A stretch of 64,000 bases of DNA from Roseiconus nitratireducens (GTDB taxonomy: Bacteria > Planctomycetota > Planctomycetia > Pirellulales > Pirellulaceae): positions 1 through 64,000 of the forward strand of contig NZ_VWOX01000016.1 of NCBI RefSeq assembly GCF_008629675.1. Reading direction: 5' to 3'. The position numbers and the translations under genes are program-made. Under the pieces are notes generated by a model that was not told where the DNA came from, did no database searches, and worked only from the letters and a program-made list of their open reading frames with translations. Below are positions 34,925 to 44,035 of the stretch, one piece after another; positions within the stretch are counted from its first letter, which is position 1; every line of letters begins with the position of its first letter.

Positions 34925-37690
34925 ATGATCGCACAACAACCCGGCCCGACACGGGCGTCCCGTCCTTCTTCGGTCACCCCGACGTCGCCGTTTCCGCAAT
35001 CGGTGGATGTCGTCGGCGCGCTATGGCGTTACCGCTGGGCCGTGGTGTTGCCGGCGTTGCTGCTGGGTGTGATCGGGTTTCTGGTGTATCTGCGGACGGA
35101 AGAGACCTATCGCTGCACGACTCGGCTGATGGTCGAGTCCAACCGGCCGCCCATTTTTGACGCGATGACCGGTGAGGTCGTCGGCGGCGTGCCGGACATC
35201 GAAGTCCTGGAGGCGCAGTTGTACAGCGACAAGGTCGCCACCATGGCCTACAGCAGCGTCGAAATGCAGCCGTTTCGTGGGCGGTACGAAAGCGACGTTC
35301 AGGTCTTCATCAAAAAGGTCCAGGAGCAACTGGAACTGGAGCCGGAGGTGACCGACGTCAAAACGGCCCAGTCGCTGGTCACCCTGCTGCATTTCGAGAG
35401 CCCGGACACCGAGCTTTGTGAAGCCGCCATCAAGTCTTACAGCCGCGCGCTGCAGCAGTACTTCAATGATCGCCACAAGAGTTCGCAGGGCGATCTGAAG
35501 AAATTGATTGATGCCGCCATCGGCGAATTGGCACCGGACCTAAAAGATGCCGAGCAACGGTATGCCGACTTCCGCCGTGACGCGGGCTTGTCCTGGGACA
35601 ACGACGGCAAGGCGATCAACCCGCACCGCGAGCAACAGCAGTACCTGACTCAACGTCGAGCGACGCAGTACGAAGAGTTGCGGCGTGCCCAAACCATCTT
35701 GGCGTCGATGGAATCGGTTGCCGAGCAGGCAACCGATCCCCGGATTGCTTTGAACGTGATGAGTCAGCTGCTGGGAGTCAAAGTCAGCACGATCGGTGCC
35801 CAGCGCGATCCCGATCCGATCGTCGGCGACAGCTTGTTGGCCGAGATCGACTTGGAAAAGAAGTTGCTGCCACTGATTGTGGAGCGAAACCGGAATGAAC
35901 GCGAGTTCGGTGCTTCGCACCCGACCGTCAAGGCGTTGGACAACGAACTGGAGACGACGCGGACGGAGCTGTTGCGTCTGGTCCGCGATCAGGCCGAACG
36001 AGTCACCAAGCTCCGCAAGGAGTGGTTCCAAGATCTCGGGGACCCCATCGAACAGGCGGAAAAGACGGTCGAAGCCGTGCTGTTTTCCAAGCGCGCCGAA
36101 GTGAAAATGCTGCAGGCTCACATCAAGGAGCTGGACGAGCAGATCATGTCGGAAAAGTTGAAGGCGGTTGAGCTGGCGGATGCCGAACAGACCAATGAGC
36201 AGTTGCTTCGCGAGATCGAGCAGTATCGAGAGCTGATGGGCCAGTTGAAAGAAAACATGGGCCGCATCGAATTATCCGAAGATGACGAGGGTTTGACCCA
36301 GGTCGTCGAACTTTGGGCCCCGACCAAGGCGTACCTGGTTGGTCCCAGTTTGCTGAAGATGGCCGGGGTCGGAACCGTTCTGGGCTTGTTGCTGGGAGGC
36401 GGTCTGGCGATTCTGCTGGAGAAAAACGCCAACACCTTCCGCGATCCCGATGAAATCAGTTCGCTGCTTGGCGTTCCGATCCTGACGCATGTCCCATTCT
36501 TCCGCGGCAAGAAACGCAAGGTCAAGAAGGGAGATGTGGATCCGTATGGAACCCTGTCGACCGATTTGGCGGTGGTGCACCAGCCGTCATCGACGGTCGC
36601 CGAGGCGATCCGGTCGCTGCGGACCGCCGTGTTCTTCGATGCGGCGGGGGCCCGAGGTGGCCGAGTTCTGCAGGTGACCAGCCCGCTGCCCGGTGACGGC
36701 AAGAGCACGATCGCGTGCAACCTGGCCTGCTCCATTGCCCAAAGCGGCAAACGTGTTCTGGCGATCGATTGTGACCTGCGGCGCCCGCAGCTGACGGACA
36801 ATTTTGATTTGGATGACAAGCAGGGGCTGACCAGCGTGCTTAACGGAGACTGTGATCCGTTGGAGGCGACGCATCAGACGCCACTGCCGACGCTGTCGAT
36901 CATGCCCTGTGGACCGATTCCGTCCAACCCGGCCGAAGCGCTCTCGCTGCCGCTGATGAATGAGCTGTTGGATCATTTGCGGGAACATTTTGACTACATC
37001 GTGCTGGACACCCCGCCGTTGTTGGTGGTGACCGATCCGAGCATTGTCGCCAGCATGGCCGATGCGCTGGTTTTGACGTTAAGGATTCGTCGCAAGAGTA
37101 AACCCAATGCCCGGGAAGCGATGAACATCCTGCAGGGCGTCGGGGCCAACGTGTTGGGCGTGGTCATCAACAATTCAGACGAAGCCGGTTCCAGCGACGG
37201 GTACCGTGGCTACGGGTATTACAAGCATGGGCGGTACGGCGGTCAGTACCGCCGCCGCAACGGTCAGGGGAACGCGACCAGCGTGGCGGTGTCCCACTCC
37301 AAACCGCTCCGGCGTCTGGAATCGCAAATTCAAACACCGGTCAACGGAGCGAATCATTCGGCCCGTTCGGCATCGGAGCCTGCGGCTGGTGGGCAGGCTG
37401 CAGCCGGTGGGCAGCCCGCGGCGAACGGATCCAACGGAACATCCAAGGCGCAGGTCTTTGTGCCACCGGATTCGCCGGCGGTTGCGGAGTGGCGTTCCCG
37501 TTCCGACAGGTCGCTTTCCGAACAGATTTCCTCCGAAGGAGAGGTCCCGGAGTCAGCTTCGCCCGAGCCCGTCGATTTATCCGACTCCGTCGAGCCGGAG
37601 ACCAAAAGGGCGGACATTGACAGCCCGACCGCAGATCAATCCGCCTCGGAAAATGAAGCCGGCGTGGGACGAGCACATTCACCGGGCTGA
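34925..37690 (+). CDS. Polysaccharide export tyrosine autokinase (Wzc/ExoP-like)
   Basis: A 921-residue inner-membrane protein that combines a Wzz chain-length domain and a BY-kinase, controlling polymerisation and export of extracellular polysaccharide. Membrane segments are at about residues 41-60 (WAVVLPALLLGVIGFLVYL) and 480-500 (VGTVLGLLLGGGLAILL), with a long periplasmic coiled coil between them. The kinase has Walker A SPLPGDGKSTIACNLA (Lys593), Walker A' VLAIDCDLRRPQ and Walker B DYIVLDTPPLL. A Tyr-rich cluster (DGYRGYGYYKHGRYGGQYRR, about 757-776) is the expected autophosphorylation site, though it is followed by an unusual Pro/Ser/Glu-rich tail of about 140 residues. Confidence 0.92.
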   Translation: MIAQQPGPTRASRPSSVTPTSPFPQSVDVVGALWRYRWAVVLPALLLGVIGFLVYLRTEETYRCTTRLMVESNRPPIFDAMTGEVVGGVPDIEVLEAQLYSDKVATMAYSSVEMQPFRGRYESDVQVFIKKVQEQLELEPEVTDVKTAQSLVTLLHFESPDTELCEAAIKSYSRALQQYFNDRHKSSQGDLKKLIDAAIGELAPDLKDAEQRYADFRRDAGLSWDNDGKAINPHREQQQYLTQRRATQYEELRRAQTILASMESVAEQATDPRIALNVMSQLLGVKVSTIGAQRDPDPIVGDSLLAEIDLEKKLLPLIVERNRNEREFGASHPTVKALDNELETTRTELLRLVRDQAERVTKLRKEWFQDLGDPIEQAEKTVEAVLFSKRAEVKMLQAHIKELDEQIMSEKLKAVELADAEQTNEQLLREIEQYRELMGQLKENMGRIELSEDDEGLTQVVELWAPTKAYLVGPSLLKMAGVGTVLGLLLGGGLAILLEKNANTFRDPDEISSLLGVPILTHVPFFRGKKRKVKKGDVDPYGTLSTDLAVVHQPSSTVAEAIRSLRTAVFFDAAGARGGRVLQVTSPLPGDGKSTIACNLACSIAQSGKRVLAIDCDLRRPQLTDNFDLDDKQGLTSVLNGDCDPLEATHQTPLPTLSIMPCGPIPSNPAEALSLPLMNELLDHLREHFDYIVLDTPPLLVVTDPSIVASMADALVLTLRIRRKSKPNAREAMNILQGVGANVLGVVINNSDEAGSSDGYRGYGYYKHGRYGGQYRRRNGQGNATSVAVSHSKPLRRLESQIQTPVNGANHSARSASEPAAGGQAAAGGQPAANGSNGTSKAQVFVPPDSPAVAEWRSRSDRSLSEQISSEGEVPESASPEPVDLSDSVEPETKRADIDSPTADQSASENEAGVGRAHSPG

Positions 37691-37876
37691 TCGGGACGGC
37701 GAACGTTCCTGGTTGCGCAACCATTCGGTGTTCGCTGGGAGCTCCCATGAGTGAATTTCAATCGCATCGGACGGCCTGCCGCGGAATTCGTCGTTTCGTC
37801 CGCCTCTTCGGAGGCCGGCAGTTACCGACCGGTCACTGGGCGAATCAACCTTTCACCCTCAACGAATTCCAGACTG

Positions 37877-39763
37877 ATGTCCACCACTGACTCCGCTCAG
37901 ACCACGATCGAGCGACCCGCGCGGGGCGACGCCGCGTCTGGAGCCGGGCGATCCGGTCATCCGGCCGAGCAATGGCGATGGTTCTACTTGGGATTGTTGC
38001 TGGCGATTCTGCCGCTGTTGATCCCTTACTTCACTGGCATGTGGGCGCTGGAGCGGTACCGCTACTTTCCGTTCGCCATCGCCGCGGTCGTGGCGCTAGC
38101 GTGGAATCGCAGTGACGGCGAATTCTATCCGCCCCGAGGCTGGATCAGCTGGGCGGCCATCGCGATCGGATTGTTCCTGGTCGTCGCCGGCGCGGTTTTG
38201 CAGTTCACCTGGTTTGCCGCCGTCGCACTGGTTTTGATCGCCGGGGCGATGTTGTACGCGATGCGGGGTCCTGAAGATCGGACCTTGGTTGCTTTGGTCC
38301 TGCCGTTGATGACCGTGGTGCAGCCGATCCGGGCCGATGTCTTGCTGGTGCAGTATCTGCAAGGGATCACGACCTGGATGTCCAGTGTTTTGTTGGATGC
38401 GATGGCGGTTCCACACGCGGTGGCCAACAACGTGATCCAACTGTCCGATCGCGAGCTCTTCGTCGCGGAGGCCTGCAGCGGCATCCAATCGGTGTTCACC
38501 TTGGGTTTCTTGGCCTGCCTGTTGATTGTTTGGCGGCGTCGCCGGCTGTGGATGACTCCGATTTATCTGGTGATCGCCTGCCTGTTGGCCGTGTTCGCCA
38601 ACGTGATCCGGGTGACGATCGTCGCACTGGCCTCGACGTGGTACGACGCCGACCTGGCTTCGGGATGGCCACACGACTTGCTCGGTTACATCGCGCTCGC
38701 GTGTGCCGGTGCGTTCCTGATTTCGTTTGACCATCTCATCGTCACGGTGTTCCATCGGGTTCCACAAGACGACGAACTGAACCCGATCATTGCGCTTTGG
38801 AACACGCTGTCATTGTCTTCCCATGAAGGGCAGCACGGCGGTCGAGGTGTTCAGCAGCGGGACTTGAACGAGGTTCAGCGGTGGGACCGCAGCAGCCCGA
38901 CCTACGCCTGGTCGCAACGGGCCTTGGCAAACGGAACGGTCCGGTACGGATTCGCCGGTGTCGTGGGGATCGTTTGCGCGCTCTCGCTGTTCCAGGTCTT
39001 GGTCTCACGCAAGCCGCCGGAGCTGATTCGCAGTGAGAAGGCGTTGGTCTTTGATCCGCCGGAAGACCTGTTGGAACCGTCGTTGAACGTTTTGACCGTG
39101 GTCGATCACGTCGCCAACCGCGGCTACGAGAATCCACGCTTGGGTGCCAACTCCGACATTTGGGAATGTCAGTGGGGCGACGTGGTGGCGCAGTTCGTCA
39201 TCAGCCAGCCCCATCAGGGTTGGCACGAGTTGTGCGATTGCTACCAGCGTTTGGAATGGAACCTGTTGGACCGGGACGTGCGCACTCCCGAGTCGTTGGA
39301 GCAGGTGGCGCCGCTGGCCATGGAGACCCGTCACCCCGACGCCCTGCGATCCTCCTACGTGATGGCACGTTTCAAACGCGAACCCGTTCACATCGGTTAC
39401 TTGATCTTTGCCGGCATCGGCAGCGACGGAACCTTGCTCGACGCCCCGGACAGCTTTTCGGCCTTCACGCACCGCGTCTGGAACCGAATCGATACCACGG
39501 GTGTGTGGGACCAGACCGAAGTCATCATGTTGCAAATGTGGCTGACATCACCGACCAAGTTGACGCCGCGAAAGCTGAAGGAATTGGAAAGGGAGTTCAT
39601 CGCCGTGCGGGCACAGGTCGCCGACGCCATCCGGGTGAATGCCGGGCGGGAGCTTCCCAAACAGGCGACGCGCTCGATCGCACCGCCGTCGGGAGACGCC
39701 GATCGCAAGGGCGGGCGTTTCGTGCCTGGCTCGGTTGTCATCCCCAGCGGCACGGAGCGATAA
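37877..39763 (+). CDS. Exosortase with fused C-terminal EpsI-like domain
   Basis: A 628-residue membrane transpeptidase of the exosortase family, which cleaves and attaches PEP-CTERM proteins at the cell surface in polysaccharide-producing bacteria. About eight membrane helices occupy residues 37-300. The active site is visible: Cys200 in EACSGIQSVFT, Arg245 in FANVIRVTIVA and His266 in WPHDLLGY. The C-terminal half (about 340-600) is an EpsI-like periplasmic domain fused to the enzyme. ATG 37877 is favoured over GTG 37751. It sits between the Wzc-like gene and a TPR gene, the usual exosortase/EPS setting. It may belong to the planctomycete XrtU group, which I cannot confirm. No PEP-CTERM substrate is in the window. 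Confidence 0.88.
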   Translation: MSTTDSAQTTIERPARGDAASGAGRSGHPAEQWRWFYLGLLLAILPLLIPYFTGMWALERYRYFPFAIAAVVALAWNRSDGEFYPPRGWISWAAIAIGLFLVVAGAVLQFTWFAAVALVLIAGAMLYAMRGPEDRTLVALVLPLMTVVQPIRADVLLVQYLQGITTWMSSVLLDAMAVPHAVANNVIQLSDRELFVAEACSGIQSVFTLGFLACLLIVWRRRRLWMTPIYLVIACLLAVFANVIRVTIVALASTWYDADLASGWPHDLLGYIALACAGAFLISFDHLIVTVFHRVPQDDELNPIIALWNTLSLSSHEGQHGGRGVQQRDLNEVQRWDRSSPTYAWSQRALANGTVRYGFAGVVGIVCALSLFQVLVSRKPPELIRSEKALVFDPPEDLLEPSLNVLTVVDHVANRGYENPRLGANSDIWECQWGDVVAQFVISQPHQGWHELCDCYQRLEWNLLDRDVRTPESLEQVAPLAMETRHPDALRSSYVMARFKREPVHIGYLIFAGIGSDGTLLDAPDSFSAFTHRVWNRIDTTGVWDQTEVIMLQMWLTSPTKLTPRKLKELEREFIAVRAQVADAIRVNAGRELPKQATRSIAPPSGDADRKGGRFVPGSVVIPSGTER

Positions 39764-39764
39764 G

Positions 39765-41264
39765 ATGCATTACCTCAATCCGCTTCGTTGGTTCCGCTGG
39801 ATCGGCCAGTTTGTGCACGAATGGTTCGTGGCGATCCCCTGGAATGACGCTCCCAAGGCGATTCCGGCGATCATCTTGACGATCGTCTTGTTCACGACCG
39901 GCTTCATCGCGTTCAGCGGCGGGACAGGTTGGCGCAACCGATTGTTGAACCGACAGCTGCAAGTTTCGCTGGACCGCGATGACTTCGCCACCGCCGAAAT
40001 CGTCGTGCGTCGTCAACTGGACGCGGACCCGGACGATATCGACCTGGTGCATCGCTTTGCGCTGATCCGCGAAGCCCAAGGCTTTTCCGATGAGACCCGC
40101 GTATTGATGGAAAAGTTATTGCACCGCCGGCATCTGCCCGCGGCCCGATGGTTGCTGAAGAACGAATTTGTCGGAAAACAGTGGGGCAGTTTGGACGCGG
40201 AGAAACGGGATCAGTTTGGCGAGGTGCTGGCAATGATCCATCGTAGCGCCCCGAAAGACACGGCGGTGACAAAGATGTACGCCGAGTACCTGATCGTCTC
40301 GCAACGATATGCCTCGGCGATTCCGCTGCTGGATGAACTCTCCGAAGTTGAACCGATGCGTGGCTTGCAGGCTGCGGCGCTTTCCCGGCAAATCGGCGAC
40401 AAGGTTGCCGCGGAACGATTTGCCGAGCGGGCGCTTTCGCGGGTAACCGAGATGTCCAAGGACGACCCGACCAATACCGCGTTGGCGATGGCGGTGGCTC
40501 GCAACCAGGTCTTTCTGCAGCGACACGCCGATGCGGTCAAGACGTTGGACCGGAGCGTCAAGGTGGCCAAAACGCCCGAGGAGCGCCAAGTCCTTTCACA
40601 GGCGCTCGGCGATGCCATCGTCGCCTGGGTCAAATTCATTGAAGAGTCTCCGGTGGACACCATCCAGGGACGGCTGCGTGTGTTGAAAATGTTGCAAGCC
40701 GCTCTGCGGTATGCCCCCAACAACCCACGCGTGGTCACCTTGGTCGCCGACCACGTGCTGCGCAGCACCGATGACTCGGGCGATTCCGAATCGGCCGGAG
40801 AGCGGCGGGCGGAATTGGAGAGCGTTCGCCAGGCGTTGGTCAGCGGGTCTTCGCCCGGGATCGCGCATTTCATCAAGGGCACCTCGGCGCTGATGGCCGA
40901 AGACGCCCAGCAGGCTTCCTTTCATCTGGGACTGGCCGCCGAAATGATGCCTCGCAGCGGCGCGATCCTGAACAACTTGGCCGTCGCGTTGGCGATGAAG
41001 GAAGAACCGGATTATCCGCGGGCGCTGAAGGTCGCCAACTCGGCGATCGAATTCGTGGAACAGCCGACGCCGCACTTCTATGAAACCCGTGGCCAGATCC
41101 TGTTTCGGATGGGCCGGTTTCGGCAGGCCATTCCGGATTTGGAACGGGCCTTGGCCGAGCCTTCTCTGTCCAAAAAAGCACATCAAATGCTGGCCGATTG
41201 TTACCAGCAGGAAGGCGACGAGGAGTTGGCTGAATCGCACCGCGCCGCGGCCGGCGATTCGTGA
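39765..41264 (+). CDS. Membrane-anchored TPR protein of the exosortase locus
   Basis: A 499-residue protein with one membrane helix near residues 33-50 (IPAIILTIVLFTTGFIAFSG) and a long periplasmic region built from TPR-like helix pairs (AEIVVRRQLDADPDDIDLVH, VALAMKEEPDYPRALKVANS, RGQILFRMGRFRQAIPDLER). TPR proteins of this kind (PrsT-like) accompany exosortases and polysaccharide assembly. The ATG at 39765 comes 1 nt after the TAA of the exosortase gene, indicating coupling. An in-frame upstream start at 39639 is rejected because it lies inside the exosortase. Confidence 0.85.
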   Translation: MHYLNPLRWFRWIGQFVHEWFVAIPWNDAPKAIPAIILTIVLFTTGFIAFSGGTGWRNRLLNRQLQVSLDRDDFATAEIVVRRQLDADPDDIDLVHRFALIREAQGFSDETRVLMEKLLHRRHLPAARWLLKNEFVGKQWGSLDAEKRDQFGEVLAMIHRSAPKDTAVTKMYAEYLIVSQRYASAIPLLDELSEVEPMRGLQAAALSRQIGDKVAAERFAERALSRVTEMSKDDPTNTALAMAVARNQVFLQRHADAVKTLDRSVKVAKTPEERQVLSQALGDAIVAWVKFIEESPVDTIQGRLRVLKMLQAALRYAPNNPRVVTLVADHVLRSTDDSGDSESAGERRAELESVRQALVSGSSPGIAHFIKGTSALMAEDAQQASFHLGLAAEMMPRSGAILNNLAVALAMKEEPDYPRALKVANSAIEFVEQPTPHFYETRGQILFRMGRFRQAIPDLERALAEPSLSKKAHQMLADCYQQEGDEELAESHRAAAGDS

Positions 41265-41566
41265 TCCGGCGGTCCGCCCGCAGGTGATCGGCAGCGGATG
41301 GGGCGAGACCACGTGTCCTGCTTGGCGGCCTCCCGAGTGCGACGAAATGCCCGGCCGGACAAAGTCATCTTCCGGTCCCTCGGAATAACCCAAATGGCCC
41401 TTCCTGCCCCGCTAGGATTTCCTTGATTCGGTTTGGGCTGACGTTTCCGGATGCCGAAAGTTAAACTTGGACGAAAACTGGCGCGGTTGGGCTCTCAGGA
41501 ATGGTTCCCCAGGGCGGTTCCGCCGGCGCGTGAGGCGGTTTCTTCGAATTGTTCCAACGGACTTCC
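41265..41566. other. Intergenic stretch, nothing recognised
   Basis: About 300 bases after the TPR gene. No family A, B or C repeat, terminator hairpin or credible frame is apparent. Confidence 0.4.
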
Positions 41567-41959
41567 ATGGCTCGATTTGGCATTTTTTCCGGGTTGTTGC
41601 TCTGCATCGACACGACCGTGGCGCTGTTCGGGTCGTTGGACAAGGCACCACTGTTGTTCATCCCGATGATGCTGGGCATCCCGATCCTGTTTTTCGGCGT
41701 CGTGGCACTGAACCCGCACCGACGCAAGCAGGCCCTGGCGACCGCGGCACTTCTGGGGGGGCTTGGGTGTCTGATCGGGTTCGGCCAGTTGATTCATCTG
41801 TTTTCGCTGTGGCGCAACGTCGGAGCGGTGAACCTGCACTACACGCGGATCGTCCTGTTGATGGTCGGCGTTTGCATCGCGTACCTGGCGACATACGCCT
41901 GGAATTGGTCGGCGCGGCGTAAATTCCGCATGATGTTCCTCAACCGCAGCGGCGGTTAA
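41567..41959 (+). CDS. Small four-helix membrane protein, unknown
   Basis: A 130-residue protein with four hydrophobic segments (FGIFSGLLLCIDTTVALFGS, LLFIPMMLGIPILFFGVVAL, ALATAALLGGLGCLIGFGQL, IVLLMVGVCIAYLATYAW) and a basic C-terminus (WSARRKFRMMFLNRSGG). It lacks recognisable functional residues. The ATG at 41567 starts just before the first helix. Its position upstream of cimA may be incidental, since cimA has its own promoter. Resembles uncharacterised planctomycete membrane proteins. Confidence 0.7.
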   Translation: MARFGIFSGLLLCIDTTVALFGSLDKAPLLFIPMMLGIPILFFGVVALNPHRRKQALATAALLGGLGCLIGFGQLIHLFSLWRNVGAVNLHYTRIVLLMVGVCIAYLATYAWNWSARRKFRMMFLNRSGG

Positions 41960-42080
41960 CGGCAAGGATCGTTTCGCTCTGCGAGCCGCGAAATCGAAGC
42001 CACTTTCGCGTCCCCAACAGCGACCATTCGAGATTTGGCTGGGCGCATCCCTTCGCCGCAGTGCCAACCAGCGACGGCGA

Positions 42081-42109
42081 TTGACGGACGATCCTGCAGG
42101 TCGTATCCT
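42081..42109 (+). promoter_or_regulatory. Candidate sigma-70 promoter of the cimA leader
   Basis: TTGACG (42081-42086) and TATCCT (42104-42109) have the optimal 17-bp spacing. Transcription would start near 42116, about 26 nt before the leader-peptide ATG and about 235 nt before cimA. It is the best consensus match in the cimA upstream region. Confidence 0.6.
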
Positions 42110-42141
42110 CTGGCCTGAATTGCCAGCCCCCCAAACCTTTC

Positions 42142-42207
42142 ATGAACACTGTGCCCTTCCGCCGAGTCATTATCAGCCGCGTCACCGGCATCATTCGCCG
42201 GTCATGA
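42142..42207 (+). CDS. Putative leader peptide of a cimA attenuator
   Basis: A 21-codon ORF encoding MNTVPFRRVIISRVTGII and then RRS. Four of 21 residues are Ile, in two adjacent pairs (codons ATT ATC and ATC ATT), and three are Val. This is the composition of leader peptides that measure charged Ile/Val-tRNA in ribosome-mediated attenuation. It lies between a good promoter and an intrinsic terminator directly ahead of citramalate synthase. No clear SD precedes the ATG, which is common in this genome. The second Ile pair (42190-42195) lies in the loop of a hairpin, and the TGA at 42205-42207 abuts the candidate antiterminator strand. Confidence 0.7.
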   Translation: MNTVPFRRVIISRVTGIIRRS

Positions 42208-42215
42208 CGCGGGGG
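42180..42215 (+). promoter_or_regulatory. Leader hairpin and antiterminator strand of the cimA attenuator
   Basis: CGTCACCGGC (42180-42189) pairs with GCCGGT (42197-42202) and, across a 3-nt bulge, GACG (42206-42209); the loop is ATCATTC with the Ile-Ile codons. CGCGGGGG at 42208-42215, just past the leader stop, is complementary over 8 nt (one G-U) to CCCCCGTG at 42302-42309, the 5' arm of the terminator. A ribosome stalled at the Ile codons would leave this strand free to block the terminator; one that reaches the stop codon would cover it. Confidence 0.6.
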
Positions 42216-42300
42216 ACTGAACCACCTGTCGGCCGGTCGTTGACCGTGGCCGCTGGTCGGTTCCGGCACAGTCTGCAACAGCTCTGACTGACACAGCTTG

Positions 42301-42336
42301 ACCCCCGTGGCTTTGAAGAAGCTCCGGGGGTTTTTT
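42301..42336 (+). terminator. Intrinsic terminator / attenuator before cimA
   Basis: ACCCCCG (42301-42307) pairs with CGGGGGT (42325-42331), with an inner GCTT-TGAAG-AAGC hairpin, followed by six T (42331-42336). The T run ends 15 nt before the cimA ATG at 42352. Position directly ahead of the coding sequence and about 340 bp after the preceding gene argues for an attenuator rather than a terminator of upstream transcription. A hairpin at 42230-42252 (CGGCCGGTC-GTT-GACC-GT-GGCCG) lies between it and the leader ORF. Confidence 0.75.
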
Positions 42337-42351
42337 CGTATTGAAACTGCC

Positions 42352-43947
42352 ATGAACGTAAAACCAATTCAGATCTACGACACGACCCTTCGCGACGGTT
42401 CCCAAGGCGAAGGAGTCAGCTTTTCACTCAACGACAAGCTGCAAATCGCGAAGCGACTGGCGGAGACCGGGATCGACTTCATCGAGGGCGGTTATCCGTT
42501 GAGCAATGAAAAGGACGTGGCTTTTTTCGAGCAGGTCCGCGAAATGGATCTCGGCGACGCCAAGGTGTGCGCCTTCGGAATGACGCGGCGACGCGGGCTG
42601 AAGCCGGAGGACGATCCGGGGATGCAGGCGCTGGTCCAGGCGGCGACACCCGTGATCACGGTCGTTGGCAAAACCTGGGATTACCACGCGACGGAGGTCT
42701 TGCGTGTCTCGTTGGAGGAGAACCTGGACATGATCGGCGAAAGCGTCGAATTCCTGGCGGGCCATGCCGAGGTGATCTACGACGCCGAGCATTTCTTTGA
42801 CGGCTACCGTGCCAACCCGGAATACGCCTTGAAAACGTTGCGGGCCGCGGCCGTTGCCGGCGCGACGGTGATGGCATTGTGCGACACCAACGGCGGATCG
42901 CTGCCCGAACAGATCGCCGAGGTGACTGCGGTTGCCATCGATTCGTTGAAAGACTTTCCGCAGGTGACATTCGGGATCCACTGTCACAACGATAGTGAAC
43001 TTGCCGTGGCCAATTCGCTGGCCGCCGTCGACGCGGGGGCGACTCAGGTGCAGGGAACGATCAACGGGATCGGAGAACGTTGCGGCAATGTCGATTTGAT
43101 TTCGGTCATGGCCAACCTGGCCCTGAAGAAAAAGGGCTATTCCGTACTGGGTGGTCGGGGCCTGCAGTCTCTGACGGAACTGAGTCGCTTTGTTTACGAA
43201 ACGGCCAACCTGCAATGGCGTGGCGGCCAGGCGTTCGTCGGGCAAAGCGCCTTCGCGCACAAGGGCGGGATGCACGTTCACGCGATCAACAAAGCCGCGT
43301 CCACGTACGAACACATCGACCCTTCCTTGGTCGGCAACGAGCGCAGGATTCTGGTCAGCGAGTTGTCCGGTCGCAGCAACATCGTTGCCGTCGCCACGCG
43401 GCATAGCATCGAAGACGACCGCGAGTTGCAGGACAAGATCCTGGCGGAGGTCGTGCGGTTGGAAAACCAGGGCTTCCAATTCGAGAACGCCGGCGGTTCT
43501 TTTGATCTGCTGGTCAAGCGAATCGTCGGTTCCTTCTCGCCGCACTTCAGTCCGATCAAATACCGCGTCGTTGCCGGGGAAACCTCGGCCGACGAGAAAG
43601 ATGTTTACGCGGAGGCGATTCTGAAGATCCGTGTCGGTGACCAGGATTGTTTCAACGCCGCCGAAGGACACGGGCCGGTCAACGCGCTCGACACCGCGCT
43701 GCGGGAAACGTTGTTGCCGTTTTATCCCCAGCTGCGCGACATGTACCTGATCGACTACAAGGTGCGCGTCGTCGACAACGGAGCCGGGACGGCCGCCGGA
43801 ACCCGGGTGAACATCGAAAGCGGTGACCACAAGGAAACCTGGGGCACGATCGGTGTGAGTGACAACATCATCGAGGCCAGTTTTCAAGCGTTGATCGATT
43901 CGGTCGAGTACAAATTGCACAAGGACAACGTGACGCCAGCGACTTAG
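42352..43947 (+). CDS. cimA: (R)-citramalate synthase
   Basis: Condenses pyruvate with acetyl-CoA to give citramalate, the first step of the threonine-independent route to isoleucine. The 531-residue protein has the DRE-TIM metal-binding motif IYDTTLRDGSQGEGVSFS (residues about 8-25), the metal-ligand segment GIHCHNDSELAVANSLAAV, NGIGERCGNVDL, and FAHKGGMHVHAINK, plus a C-terminal regulatory LeuA-allosteric dimer domain (VRVVDNGAGTAAGTRVNI). It is assigned CimA over 2-isopropylmalate synthase because of the IEGGYPLSNEKD substrate loop. Length fits CimA of this branch (about 520-540). It is preceded by the attenuator described above and followed 88 bp later by valS. Confidence 0.93.
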   Translation: MNVKPIQIYDTTLRDGSQGEGVSFSLNDKLQIAKRLAETGIDFIEGGYPLSNEKDVAFFEQVREMDLGDAKVCAFGMTRRRGLKPEDDPGMQALVQAATPVITVVGKTWDYHATEVLRVSLEENLDMIGESVEFLAGHAEVIYDAEHFFDGYRANPEYALKTLRAAAVAGATVMALCDTNGGSLPEQIAEVTAVAIDSLKDFPQVTFGIHCHNDSELAVANSLAAVDAGATQVQGTINGIGERCGNVDLISVMANLALKKKGYSVLGGRGLQSLTELSRFVYETANLQWRGGQAFVGQSAFAHKGGMHVHAINKAASTYEHIDPSLVGNERRILVSELSGRSNIVAVATRHSIEDDRELQDKILAEVVRLENQGFQFENAGGSFDLLVKRIVGSFSPHFSPIKYRVVAGETSADEKDVYAEAILKIRVGDQDCFNAAEGHGPVNALDTALRETLLPFYPQLRDMYLIDYKVRVVDNGAGTAAGTRVNIESGDHKETWGTIGVSDNIIEASFQALIDSVEYKLHKDNVTPAT

Positions 43948-44035
43948 CTGGGCAGGTCCCGCTACCGCCGCCTGCGTTTGATCGACTTTCCCTGTTCCGT
44001 CAACTCAACTCGTTTTTGCGTTTCGCCAGTTCAAC

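Noticed and set aside
42301-42336. Hairpin as the ordinary terminator of the membrane-protein gene at 41567-41959
   Set aside because: It is about 340 bp beyond that gene, lies downstream of a good promoter and directly ahead of cimA, and its 5' arm is complementary to a strand next to a leader ORF; attenuation explains these better.
42424-43920. A 498-residue minus-strand frame opposite cimA
   Set aside because: cimA has complete family motifs, and the antisense product is a typical codon-bias shadow with no domain.
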